64,000 nucleotides of DNA from Lutraria lutraria (Eukaryota > Mollusca > Bivalvia > Venerida > Mactridae). The position numbers were made by a program, and so were the translations under genes. The stretch lies in NCBI GenBank assembly GCA_964023205.1, contig OZ026845.1, positions 1,870,001-1,934,000 of the forward strand, given 5' to 3'. Below the pieces are notes generated by a model. It was not told the origin of the DNA. It made no database searches and saw only the letters and a list, made by a program, of their open reading frames with translations. Below are positions 11,413-23,214 of the stretch, one piece after another (position 1 is the stretch's first letter; every line of letters begins with the position of its first letter).

Positions 11413-14400
11413 ATGCCTCCAAACGGACCAAACATCGCAGCTAAAGAAAGAGGTAAAACATAATTATGGTTTGATACAATTGAAATACACGGTTCATGGA
11501 TCTTAGATAGATTTAATTCAAGGACAGATTTATTTTTTCGTAAAAAAGACGTCTTAACTTCAATAACAGTAATTAGTAAGGACATATATATAATAATGTT
11601 ATCCATGTATCTGGCAAGGATAACCAGGTAGTTGTATTAAATACAACTACCTGGGATAACACAGAAAGGGTAAATGGATACCCCCTTATTGCCATTGTGG
11701 TCCTAAAGACCTTATGTGCTAAAAGACATATATGATGATCATTGGTAATAGATAATATTTAATAAATAGCACCTCATGTTAAGATGCAATACTAGATCTA
11801 CTTATTACATGAAATATATGTACATTGTAGATCTATATCAAGGACTTATGTATGTATATAAGTCCTTGTCTATATGAAGCTAAAAAAGATATCAATGAGG
11901 AACAGTATAATTATTTGATATAAATATCACATGAGAAGATGACTGGTATTAAAAACATGAAACAAATTCCAGTGTAAACTAAAACATTTTGACTTACTGT
12001 AGTCAAGGAAATGAAATAATCTATTAAATACAAAAAAGTATTGTATATATTCTACTTTCAACTAAAAAATGGGGTTAATAAGTTAAAATATAAATAAAGA
12101 TTGTCTTTAATAACCTTGTATTTATAAGGGGAAATGGAATGGACATCCCTTACATCATGAGGTAGATTTTCCATAAACTGCAACCATGACCTCTTTCCAA
12201 AACCGTTGAGCACTTGGATAGTATCTACCACTGTCTGTCATTTCAAAGATCAATGCCAGAGGAAGATGCCTTTAATCTCTTTTCGTCTTATTTATTCTGA
12301 CATTTATTTAATTTCTGATTTCAGGACCAGGCCCTGGTCGGTATGCTCTACCATCTACTGTCGGGTTTGAAGCCCATGATGCAACAAAGAGGACAGATCC
12401 AGCCTACTCATTCGGAAGACGCCTGATTTTCAAAGACAATAGTATGCAATTATATAATAATACATTAAACACAAGTTCATTTCTTTATTGTTGCATCATA
12501 AGCATAATTTAGTTAGGTTTATAGTAGACAAAGTGGTTGACTGCAGTGCAAAGCAATTAATTTACCTTTTCTTTTTCACAATTTTGATACAATTGTTTTT
12601 AATAAACTGTCCTCAGGATATGTTAACTCGACTGTAATTATCTTATTTCTATGTACCCATTTCAGAATTGGCTGTAACTAACAAATTATGATTCTCCAAA
12701 CAATTGCATGCATATAGTAACTTCATACAGTATACTGCACATGAATAATGCTTATTTCAAAATATATTAGTTACCTTGTCATTTTAAAATTGATTTCAAT
12801 ATGGAAACTATTGGCTTTTTTTTGTAGAGGATGGACCTGGCCCAGCTTATTATATAAACCCAAGTATAACTAGACATGGCCAAGATGGAACACCCATCTA
12901 CTCTCTGCTATCAAGACAGTCTGAGCAAAGTAAGTGTTGTATTCCAAGAGACTCTAGACCTTATATTAGGCCTTAGGAATGGTACATCAACTTTCTCATT
13001 TTTTTCACCTTTCCACATGCTTTCAAAAAGCTAAGATAAAGAGGAAAAAGCCCCGACTTCCCTATTTTTAATGAGCAAGTTACCAGTTACAATTTTTTTA
13101 TGCCTAAGTTTTTGTCATTAATGTTTTTCTTCATGTTGTCAATTATGATATAGTGATGATGATATTAAAAAATATATATGGCCAAACTTGGTGCATGGAT
13201 TGGGATAGAATTTATATGTTCTGTGTATGTGTGTTTTAAATAAGAAAATTAAAAAGAGTTCTAATTAATCTGTATCAATTTCTTTATATTAAATTTTACA
13301 TAATTCATGATGTGATTTTGATGAAAAATAACACCATTAACCTTCAAACACTAGCAGATCTTCAAGTTCACTATGAATGTTTTAAATACTGTTCAGACTT
13401 AACGTAACCAGTTTCCTTTGGTACATTTGTAATTGATCAATGCATTCAACAAACATACAAAACAATTTGTTTTGTAACCTGTTTTTCTCACTGAATCATT
13501 GGTGTGTTAATGACTTTTTAGTTACCTTTATATTGAAACTTGAAATTACATTTGATTAATATTATGTCATCATTGTATATAAATTGATAGAAATGTGTTG
13601 TATTTAATCTAGCACAATTTGATATTTTAGAAAGTTTTAAGACACCAGGACCAGGCACATACCAACCAGAAAATGTTCATCCTCAAGGTGAAAAAGTTGC
13701 TCCTAAACCTTCAATAGGGTTTCGATCACGGCATCGTAAGTGTGACCAAAATCCGTCACCAAACAAGTACATACTACCACCTGTCATTGGTCCAGCACAG
13801 GCATACAAGACATCAGCAGCATCTTATTCTATGACTGGTAAGGCTGATACTGTAAAATCTGTGAACAAAGGTCCCCCTTGGGGAAAATAGAATCTGGCCT
13901 TTATTGACAGGTGACCTTTATTTGGGAGTCATTTTGTTCTGAATAATCAGGGCTTGACACTAACTTATTTTTCATGGTGGCCCAAAGGACCACTAGCTTT
14001 TGAAACCTGCTGGTCCAACAGAATTTCAGGTGGCCCTCCTGCCTATTAATATGTTATTTGTTTATTTACAGTAAAATATTGATACTTCTCCTAGAATTTT
14101 CAGTGGTCCATCAGACCATTCAAATTTCATGAGTTAATGGTCCTGCACAAAAACCACTGGTCACGGACTAATGTTAGTGTCGAGCCCTGATAATCAATGA
14201 AGATATTAAAGAATGGCCTTTATTCACAGGGTGGTCATTATTCGGAGGTAGCCGCTAACACAGGTTTGACTGTAGCTTTCAGTACATGAGGGATAAATCT
14301 TCTTCATTATGGAAATTTTGTATACTATCAAATTGAAGATAAATTTATTTTGTAATAGTAACCCTCAATAATTAGCAAATATAAAATATTTCTTGTTAGG

Positions 14401-16074
14401 TGTACAAGTTTGTTATAGTAAGAAATTAGCATTATCATATTGTGTCAAAGTAGCCCCTGGATATGTACTAAAAAACATTTTTTGAAGTCATTGAAACTAC
14501 AAGTACAGTCAAACAAATACATAAGGTAGGCATTATTGACAGGTGGTCTTTGTTTGGAGGAAGTTTTGTTCTAAATAATCAATGATGGTTTTTAAAAGAA
14601 TGGCCTTTATTCGTAGGTGGCCACTAACACATGTTTGACTGTAGCATTTATTTAGATATGATAAAAATCAGCCTCATTCAAGGCCCCCATCACACTAGAG
14701 CACGTCCGCAGCACGCTCGCAAAGTTCCCACCACGTCCTGAAAATATTGATGTTACGAAAAAATGATGCACTCTGGTTCTCACTACGTCCTTACAACGTC
14801 TTTGCCAGGTTCTCACTGCGTCTATCACGTTTCCAGTAAGTTCATTACACATGCAGCTTCCCGTTGCCACCAGGTCCATTGCATTTATACAACGTCCCAA
14901 TTACGTGCTCACTCTGTCTATGCAGGCAGCACTGCGCTCTCTCTACGCGCTAATAACATCCTCACTGTGTTCACTGGCTCCTGTATGTATACTGCACCAT
15001 GTGTCCATTTGTTTTAACTGGTCATGATAGCAGAACAGCAGACTTCCTTCTGCTGAAAGCCATGCACGAACACAACAGGATTTAGGTTGTTTCTTGTTCC
15101 TATTTCTTCTTAGCAAGATGGCCGCCAAGAGAGGTAAATTTTGTAGATGTGGGAACTATGTATTTACAAAATGGCAATTTGAGCATCTAAAATGGCTTGT
15201 TGTCCCTGTGCAATAGCCAATTAATTAAGGCATTCGTTTGTTAACATATTTGCTGATTGGAAATGAAAGAATGGGATATCAATCCAGTTTTTGTACCAAT
15301 TGCTCAGAATTTGACCAGAACATACTGGGAACCTGTTGCAAATGTACTAAAGACGTGACGGAGCAGTTTCAACCTAGTGCAGTCTTTTGTAACGTGGTGT
15401 GGAGGTACTGTGATCATAGCACCTGGTAGTGGCAACGCGGTAAAAAACGCTTGCTGTCTTTTCAAGTCCGCACTACGCTTGTACTGCGCCAATGAAGTTT
15501 CTTCTAGGTTTTAGTCATGTCCCTGTTATGTTCTTACTACGTAAGCATTGCGTCCTAATTTGACCACGTCCCGCTACGTTTTTTTTGGGCTTGTCAAAAG
15601 TCCCACCAAGTTCTTCACGTCCACGAAGACCACACCACACTTGAACTGGTTCCTACACTGCATCCTCTACACGTTCATCAGGTTCTTGCACGTTCTATCA
15701 GGACGTAGTGCGAACGTGGCTCTAGTGTGACGGGGGTATAACTAACATAAAGATGTCATTTTGTGACACAAGGTCTCAAAATTTGTTTTGTCATTTCAGG
15801 TCGATCTAAAATTGGATGTTATTTGGAAGACTTGGCAAAGGCTCCTGGTCCTGGACATACGCAGAAAGTACATCCAGATGTTTACATGACCATGGCTCCA
15901 CATTATTCTCTAAGATCACGGAACTTTATGCCATCTGATAGTGTCAAGAAACCTGGACCTGGAGCATATTCTCCGGAAAATGTGAAAATAAATCGCAGAG
16001 GTGCTCCCAGTTATTCTCTTGGTGTGCGGCATACAGAATATATGTGTCCACTAATTGCAGGTGTATGTGAATGA
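11413..16074 (+). CDS. ODF3: Outer dense fibre protein 3-like / CIMAP1, sperm-tail PG-rich repeats
   Basis: Five exons: 11413-11452, 12325-12441, 12828-12929, 13631-13837, 15800-16074. Every intron is GT-AG in phase 1, and the joined frame is 246 residues (human ODF3 is about 254). Sperm-tail PG-rich (STPGR) motifs are visible in order: [10 protein letters not shown] (residue 14), [10 protein letters not shown] (55), [10 protein letters not shown] (91), [19 protein letters not shown] (170) and [10 protein letters not shown] (206). The C-terminus, with [16 protein letters not shown], follows the family ending. Family members bind the ciliary/flagellar axoneme or sperm outer dense fibres. Which vertebrate paralogue (ODF3, ODF3B, ODF3L2) it matches cannot be decided by eye. 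The stop codon overlaps a poly(A) signal. The last intron holds a nested MITE pair, a further MITE and a 1.05-kb CpG-rich element. Confidence 0.95.
11624..11654. repeat. Perfect short palindrome
   Basis: Arms CCAGGTAGTTGTATT and AATACAACTACCTGG flank a single base, in ODF3 intron 1. Confidence 0.8.
12952..13105. mobile_element. Family D repeat copy
   Basis: Contains 'taggaatggtacatcaac', 'cctttccacatgc', 'gaaaaagccccgacttccc' and 'aatgagcaagttaccag'. Same order as the copy at 4446 and the reverse of 29640. Lies in ODF3 intron 3. Confidence 0.5.
13850..14275. mobile_element. MITE family B copy, interrupted
   Basis: The left part ends at 13947 and the right part resumes at 14190. Removing 13948-14189 plus one copy of ATAAT rebuilds a normal family B element ('gttctgaataatcaatga', as in 'gttctaaataatcaatga' of the copy at 14504). 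It ends CACAGGTTTGACTGTAG. Confidence 0.75.
13948..14189. mobile_element. MITE with CAGGGCTYGACACTAAC ends, inserted in a family B MITE
   Basis: 242 bp. The left end is CAGGGCTTGACACTAAC and the right end is GTTAGTGTCGAGCCCTG. The host sequence ATAAT stands on both sides (13943-13947 and 14190-14194), a 5-bp target-site duplication. It has no coding capacity. Confidence 0.8.
14504..14644. mobile_element. MITE family B copy, short
   Basis: Starts ACAGTCAAACAAAT and ends CATGTTTGACTGTAG. About 140 bp, lacking part of the left half. It supplies the uninterrupted reference for the junction in the neighbouring nested copy. Confidence 0.7.
14684..15736. mobile_element. 1.05-kb CpG-rich TIR element
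   Basis: Starts CCCCCATCACACTAGAGC and ends with the mirror GCTCTAGTGTGACGGGGG. The inside is far richer in CpG than its surroundings, built of irregular 'acgtcc/cgttct/ctacg' words in both orientations. The small open frames here are products of that composition. No target duplication is clear. It lies in the last ODF3 intron, ending 63 bp before the last exon. Confidence 0.7.
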
Positions 16075-16079
16075 ATAAA
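16074..16079 (+). terminator. Poly(A) signal overlapping the ODF3 stop codon
   Basis: TGAATAAA: the last base of the stop codon is the first base of AATAAA. A T/GT-rich stretch, TTTTTGTTGT, follows at about 16099, in the place of a downstream element. If used, the 3' UTR would be only about 20-30 nt. Confidence 0.6.
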
Positions 16080-16245
16080 TGCTGAGCATTTTTCCAATGT
16101 TTTTGTTGTAGAAGGTACATCCCAAGCAAAGCATATTAAGCCAATATAGGCTGGGTGCTATCAGTTTCTGATATTGGTCCCATATTTTACTGCTATATAC
16201 CATGAAGTGAAGTGTTCAATTTTTCTTCAAATTCCAAATGCATGA

Positions 16246-16408
16246 ACAGTGCAACCTCTCTAAAGCAACAGCCTTCGGGAGTAGCAAAATTATGTTGTTG
16301 TTCTAGAGAAGTTAAATCAACAGTTGAATTACGCATTGGGAAAAAATCATTGTGTTGTTGCAGGGAGGTTGTTGCTCAAGAGAGCCGCTTTAGAGAGGTT
16401 GTACTGTA
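16246..16408. mobile_element. MITE family A copy
   Basis: ACAGTGCAACCTCTCTAAAG to CTTTAGAGAGGTTGTACTGT: clean terminal inverted repeats of about 18 bp around a 163-bp element just past the ODF3 gene end. Confidence 0.85.
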
Positions 16409-16980
16409 TTTCTCGACACTACAGCTTTTGTGTGGGTACAATTTTTTTAAATGTTCCAGTTTTGCTGTACATATATAAGACCTTATAAATGATACTTCGG
16501 TAACATGTGATATGTAGTCATACTTTAAGAATCTAACAAGTGTGTTGTTTAAAACTTGCTTTGCTAAATATTTGTTTGAAAGTCGTCCCAAAAATTGGAC
16601 TTTCCTATATTCTATGAGCATCTGCATTGATGTCATATTATGATTCGATAGTGCTGTGTCGGACTGTCGATATTAGTATAAGATGGTAGATATCGCATGT
16701 ACTTCACACAGAATGAGCATGTTTGTCTTTCAGCATATCAATGGTAGATAAAGTGCTTTTTCAAACAGGTGTAAAAAATATGCTTTTTAGCAATTCTGTT
16801 CTTTATTCTTGCTTTTCGTTTTCAGTACAAGCATACCGTAAATTTCCTATTTATGGCCCATTGTTGTTTATTTGGATTTATTTTTGTGTATAGGCCTTGG
16901 TGGAGTAGATTAAAAAATATATATACAGATAGATACCGGTAGATTAATACAAATTTTATGGTATAAGCATTTTTTAAAAA

Positions 16981-18176
16981 CAACTAGAACTATCACTAAA
17001 GGTGATGAATACCCCCAGATGGGGCCTTGACAGTTATTGTAACATTTTACAGAGGGAAATATAATGCATTTTCATTTTTTTAATACCTGCAAATTGTTGC
17101 TTAGATATATCCTGACCTGTTTCTAAATATACATTATATAAAAAATAACAAAGGGCCATAACTCATTAAAATTTACTTGGACAAAACCTATTGTGGACAT
17201 GCACAACTTGGCAAACAACTTATCACTTCTAAGAAGTTTCACTGAATTCTTGCATGTAGTTGCTGAGAAATGGTACGGACAATATTTACCTAATTGTATA
17301 AAACAAAGGGCCATAACTCAGTGAAAATTAATCCAAACAAAACCTGGTTATTGCATGCACAACTTGGTTTACTTTTTATAACTTCTGTGAAGTTTCATTG
17401 AATTCCTATGAGTAGTTACTGAGATATTGTATATACACTGTATAAAAACAACAAAGGGCCATAACTCAGTGAAAATTTAACCAACCAAGACAAGCTTAAT
17501 GCATGCACAACTAGGCTAACTACTTATCACTTCTGAGAAGTTTTATTGAATTCCTGGCAGTAGTCAATGAGAAATAGTCAGGACAAAATTTGCCTATTGT
17601 ATGTACCGTATAAAAACAACAAAGGGTTATAACTCAGTGAAAATTAATCTGAACGAAAAATGCTTTAAGTATGCACAACTAGGCTTACTACTGATCACTT
17701 CTGTGAAGTTTCATTGAGATCCTGTGAGTAGTTGCTGAGAAATTCTCCGGACAAAATTTGCCTATTGTATATACTGTATAAAAACAACAAAGGGGTATAA
17801 CTCAGTGATAATTAATCCGAACGAAAATTGTTTTAAGCATGCACAACTAGGCTTACTACTGATCACTTCTGTGAAGTTTCATTGAGATCCTGTGAGTAAT
17901 TGCTGAGAAATTGTCCGGACAAAATTTGACTATTGTATATACTGTATAAAAACAACAAAGGGGTATAACTCAGTGAAAATTAATCCGAACGAAAAATGCT
18001 TTAAGCTAGCACAACTAGGCTTACTACTGATCACTTCTGTGAAGTTTCATTGAAATCCTGTAAGTAGTTGCTGAGAAATTCTCCGGACAAATTGTGACTA
18101 CAGACGCACGGACCGACCGACGTCAAGCTTGAATCCAATATAGCCCCCATATATTTCATATCTGGGGGTATAAAAA
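16981..18176 (+). mobile_element. Modular non-autonomous element, about six 168-bp units
   Basis: The left end is AACTAGAACTATCACTAAAG, then TGAATACCCCCAGAT. The right end is ATCTGGGGGTATAAAAAT, preceded by an ACGGACCGACCGACG patch. In between, units beginning 'taaaaacaacaaagggccat' start at about 17139, 17299, 17443, 17611, 17779 and 17947; the last three spacings are exactly 168 bp. Each unit has 'aactcagtgaaaattaatcc', 'catgcacaactaggc' and 'tctgtgaagtttcattga'. It lies between the convergent ODF3 and CKS genes. Confidence 0.8.
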
Positions 18177-21100
18177 TTGCTGTTAAAAGATTGGGTCACA
18201 TAACTGCGAACCAACCTTGTTTTTAATGGCTTGAGAAATACTTTCTTGAATATTGCACAATTGCTGGTGTAATTACTAGAGTAACTCCTATTTTAAAAGA
18301 TACAAGAATAAAAATGCTGACACAAAATCTTTTAATGCAAACAAAATTTATTTCACATATTCAAACACAAAGATATAGAAAGGTAACACAAGAGATATAT
18401 ACACAGCATTTGAATAGAATAATAAACTTTATTCATTAAGTAACAAAAATAGGACAGTTATTGTTAATATATCAACAATGGTGAACATGTCAAAATATGA
18501 ATTGATAGTAAAATGAAATCAAAGTAATAAAATTACTAATGGTAACTGAACTCAAGTGTTCCCACTCGCATAAAATATTACGTAAATCACGCAATTAAAT
18601 CATGCAATGAATTTTACCTGCTGTGAGATCACATATGAACCACTATTGGAATGGCAAAACAGTGTAAACAATTGGGATTATCTGAAAATCCATGACCCAC
18701 AAACGTGGCAAAGTAAAAATAAACACTGCGATAGGCATATCGTTATGACGCATACTATTAGGCTAGACGGGCTTTGTTTAATGCAGGTATCGATATTTTG
18801 TACTCAAAAAGCATGTAAATCATTGTAAGTAGACGATCTTCGTTTTCTCGACTGTGATGATGATTATGTGCAAAATAAAGGAAAACCATTCTGTTTTTGA
18901 CCTTTGTTTATCCTTTTCTGCAAATGTTTTATGCATCATCTGAAATTATGTCACAGTCAATGCTAAAACAGTTCTACTTTGAAGGAGGCCTCAAGGTACT
19001 TGCTGTAAGGTAAATGTACAACTAATAGTAAGTTTATTTGGTACTATTCATACCCCAAAAATATTTTTCATACTCCCAGCTTTGGAACCCAGGGGGTAAG
19101 TTTATCCCAAATTTAGAAGTCAGTGGGAACACTGTGAACTTAACGTAGACTTGCACTGCAACATGGAACAGGAAACAATTGCATGTTGGATGTAGAATAA
19201 CATAGTACTTAGGTCTGCATCAAAATTCATGCATGCGTTCAGTTTCCAAAAACAATATATTTTAAAACCTCAATGTTGCTGGACAAAGTTGTATATCTAA
19301 ACATACAGAACTATGTACAACATTATTATGCCACACAGAATCTAATGATGCATTAATGCAATACATAAATATGATCTAAAATGTACATGCGTACCATCAC
19401 CATTACCAGGAATCTCATTTTAATTGTGCAAAATGTTTATATCTGACATACTAGTTAGTATGAAATAAAAATTATTATATTCCACCTCAAAAATACATAA
19501 AACATTGCAGGTACATGTATGTTTCTGAGTAATTATCAGTTGTTGGAGACCTTTGGAATATGAACCGACTACAAAAGCATTTAGAAAATTCCACAGGAAG
19601 AAAAACAAAAGCAAGTTGCATCAAATGAAATGCCTGAAGAGTTGTAGAAATTATGCATAAAATCAAATCATTCATTTACATTATTTTCAGACAGCAATGC
19701 ACTGTTAGAATGTAACAATAGTATTCATGTAATTTCATTAGTAAACAGAAGTAAAGAATAAATGGAAATATAAAATTCATTCTGGTCCAATTCATAACAT
19801 CATTTTTTTTTATTTAAAATAGAGAATATAATTTGAAACAAGTATTTTCCTACCTAAAACTGTTTCCGATCAAAGCACATACAAAGCAAAGATTGCAGGA
19901 TGCAAAAATGCTCAATATAAATGTCTGACTTACATACATACATAAATCCACTCCGGTTGTGTGTACAACAAGAGGTTCTTAGAAAGGGGAAAAAATTGCA
20001 GGGAAACTCATTCCTTCATTTCACAAAAAGGACAGAGAAAACAGATGTACCAACAATTTTACATTGTTTAGAAATATTTAACACACTACCAAAATTATTA
20101 GAATCAGTCAAAAATGTTCTAAAAATAATGAATTCTACTTTTAACATTAAATTTACGTTTTACTTCACTAATAGTAATACATTAACACTGTCACATAATT
20201 AATAATCCATGTACTAGAACTATTTTTGGTAACAAGATGAACACAAAGCAGGCATTATCTAACTACTAGTTACAAACTGAAAAACTACATTGCATATGGT
20301 CAGAACAAGGGGAAATACTGATTGTATGACAAGAATACAGATTTACCCATTGTTACATAGTGTCAATATTTACAATCTTTATAGCACTCAAAAATACTGT
20401 GAATCTCAACATTCATCACAAAATTAAACATGATCTCATTTGTTCTCAAGAAATACTTTAATAGTTTCAATACTGCTCATCTTCATTATCAATATTCTAT
20501 GAGGTCAGATGTAGAATAAGCACAGGTATATTCCGCAGGAATCATGATATTAATGTTTACCGGTACAATAATAGTAAAAGATTCACTTGGTGTAATACTT
20601 GACACGGATGACTTGACTAAGACAATGATGCAAGTCTCTCGATATGTTCTATCAAAATTTATATGTATGACTATGAAAGCTAAATTTCATAAACATAAAA
20701 CATTATACTGAAATAATTAATATGTTACATATAAATATTAGTGTTTGGTTATCAAAGCAAAATTCTGTTTAACACAAAAAATTACTGACTTACAACACTT
20801 AGTGATAATGAATAAAGTATACAAACAAATAATACAGACACATCACATAGACTAAAACGAACGTAAATAATTTCCTATTTAGACAAAAACATGGTTCAGA
20901 AGATGGGTACTCCTACCTGATCAAAAGTTTGCGTATATTCAGTCAATTCCATAACAGAACAAAAATAGGCATAACAAATAAGGTTAAAGTTCAATACATG
21001 AAGAATTTGAAAATCTGTCACTTTCAAACAAATGATACAAACATGTGCTGCAAATTTCATGTGAACACTATGCTTCAAATTTCACTGTAATACATTAATC

Positions 21101-21365
21101 TATTTACCAATTTCATTTAATTGTATCAGATTTATAAAAACAAGTATCATAATTCTTCTTCTTTTGAACTCTGCAAAACACATATCGGTGAATCATTTTA
21201 CTTGTTCGTCCCAATATTCCAGATACTGAGGCAATGAAACACATGTAAATGAATGCAGTGAAAGCAACATTTGGATTTATATTATTCATCAAGAGAATAA
21301 TCTTATGATCACAACAGGCTCATATAGGAATAGAAGTTGATATAAATATCCATTTAGCATGTTCA
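18177..21365 (-). other. Probable 3' UTR and intergenic DNA downstream of CKS
   Basis: No exon was seen. A partial family C element lies at about 19148-19250. Minus-strand AATAAA hexamers occur near 18345 and 18425, so a long CKS 3' UTR is possible but not shown. Confidence 0.4.
19148..19250. mobile_element. Partial family C element
   Basis: 'acttgcactgcaacatgga', 'ggatgtagaataacatagta' and 'aaattcatgcatgcg' follow the order of the fuller copy at 50221-50425. Confidence 0.55.
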
Positions 21366-23214
21366 TCACTTCTGTGTAACTGGTCGTCTAAATAGTAAGA
21401 TGTGTGGCTCTGAAAAAATGAACATTCACATGATATAAGATATTTAGATAAACTGGGGTAACTAAATAGTTATACAGTACATACATTCTTTTTCTTAAAT
21501 ATATACCTAGCAATGCAATCTTGACCATCTGATTTTTGTGGAAATATACAAATTTAAATGCATCAGATGCTGGTCATGTTGAATGACCAGTGCTGAAACT
21601 TTTAAATCAAAAGAAACCTGTCTACAGTCTAGAAAAATATGTTGGGTAACATTGTTTCAATGTATTATATTAGACACTGCTGGAAACAAATAATTTACCA
21701 GGATCGTGTTTCATGTAATGAATCCATCCCTGACTCTGCTGCACTCCTATGCTTCTCCATTCTGATTCCGACATCAGATGCGTCTTTGGAACAAGCTTAG
21801 CAATATCCTTTGGCAACATAACATGTCTACAATATAAAATTTATGTAATTAAATGATTGCAACAGCTGACTCTTGATAGTGATTGATTTTAGATTCTATC
21901 TATCTTCATAACTATATATAAACAGTTAATTTATTATTGAAGAAGTCAGTTCCCAATTGTATGTCAGTCTTCCATGTTACTTCCAAACAAGCCAAACTGA
22001 TAAAGTGTTCTTAGAATGGCAGAGTACTGTTCAATATCATCTTTTAAGTTATACACTTTTACTTATCTTAAGTTATCTATACTGTTAGACGATAGAGAAG
22101 TAATATACAGTATATTACTTCTCTATCGTCTAACAGTGCCAGTTATTGTATATTATACTACTACTAGTAACTCTTCTTGGAAGAAGAACTCGGCATCACA
22201 GGACAGGAAGATTTTACGAACGACTTCGCTTATAAATTTATTATACAAAATAAACATGACAGTTGACTCTTGAACTTTTGATTTTGACTCTTGAAAATTT
22301 GACCCAAAGTAGTCGAAGGGTCTTTGACGATGAATCGGATGATACGTTTGCATTACATTGCAGTTCATCGTCAAAACCACTTGTTCTTTAAAAGCTAACA
22401 GGTAAACGACTCAATCTGAGTCGCGTTCGATTTCCTATAAAATTCCTGTAAAACTTGTGTGCAATTCGATGAATTATAGTATAATCTATCAACATGAGCA
22501 ATATACCTTCAACGGACGAAAATTATCAAAATTATCAAATAGTTTCAAAATATTCCTCGTAAATGCTTTGGATTAAGTCAATAGCATTCCAGAAAGCATA
22601 TAAATTGATCTGATTCAATAGACGCATGAACAAGCGTCTTAAGCTGTTGACTTTGTAAGAGAACAATACCATAACTAAAATGGTCAACAAGACGAAATAA
22701 AAAAGACCCAGAACTAGACTCGAAGAGTCATTGAGTATTGACTCTTGGCATTCAAAGTCTAAAGAGAGCCCAGATTAATTATTACTACTGTCAGTCAGTA
22801 TCTGAAAATTGGCTTCTTGAATTGTCATGTTCAACAAACTTCGAAGAATAATATCATAATTTACTCTAGATGAGATCTCTACTATTTATTTAGAATCAAT
22901 TTAAAATAATCAAATGCATTTTAAATAATAAGACAGATGAAGTAGTGATGTCATAAAAATATCAGCAATTATCTAATTTGTAATTAAAATTCTCATTAAC
23001 ACTTTAGACCGTAAATATGGCTAAACAATTATAAATTACATTTTTGGGTCGAATTTATCATGGGCCGAATCAATCGGTGACCATGCTGAACTTTTGTTTA
23101 GAAACAAGTTAGAAGTCACAACAACAAAAAAATATATTAAATATCCATCTTATACCTGTATTCATATTGTTCATCTGTGTATTTGTCTGAATAATAAATA
23201 TTTCTCGCAGACAT
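21366..23214 (-). CDS. CKS1: Cyclin-dependent kinases regulatory subunit (CKS1/CKS2)
   Basis: Three exons on the minus strand: 23214-23156, 21826-21699, 21409-21366. Introns are GT-AG, and the joined frame is 76 residues (vertebrate CKS1B/CKS2 are 79). The start [20 protein letters not shown] is followed by [38 protein letters not shown] and [10 protein letters not shown]. These contain the family hallmarks: the phosphate-binding Arg/Trp/Lys residues, the HxPExH-type hinge in the variant HDPEPH, and the last beta strand. CKS proteins dock on cyclin-dependent kinases and guide multisite phosphorylation; CKS1 also helps SCF-Skp2 bind p27. The tail ends in VTQK and lacks the lysine-rich vertebrate end. 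The first intron holds a perfect 57-bp palindrome. CKS1 and CKS2 orthology cannot be separated by eye. Confidence 0.97.
22081..22137. repeat. Perfect 57-bp palindrome
   Basis: The left arm (28 bp) begins ACTGTTAGACGATAGAGAAG and the right arm ends with its exact complement, with one central base (22109). Lies in CKS intron 1. Confidence 0.95.

Noticed and set aside
14763..15730. Several 60-85 codon frames
   Set aside because: They fall within a CpG-rich palindromic element; open frames occur on both strands because of composition.
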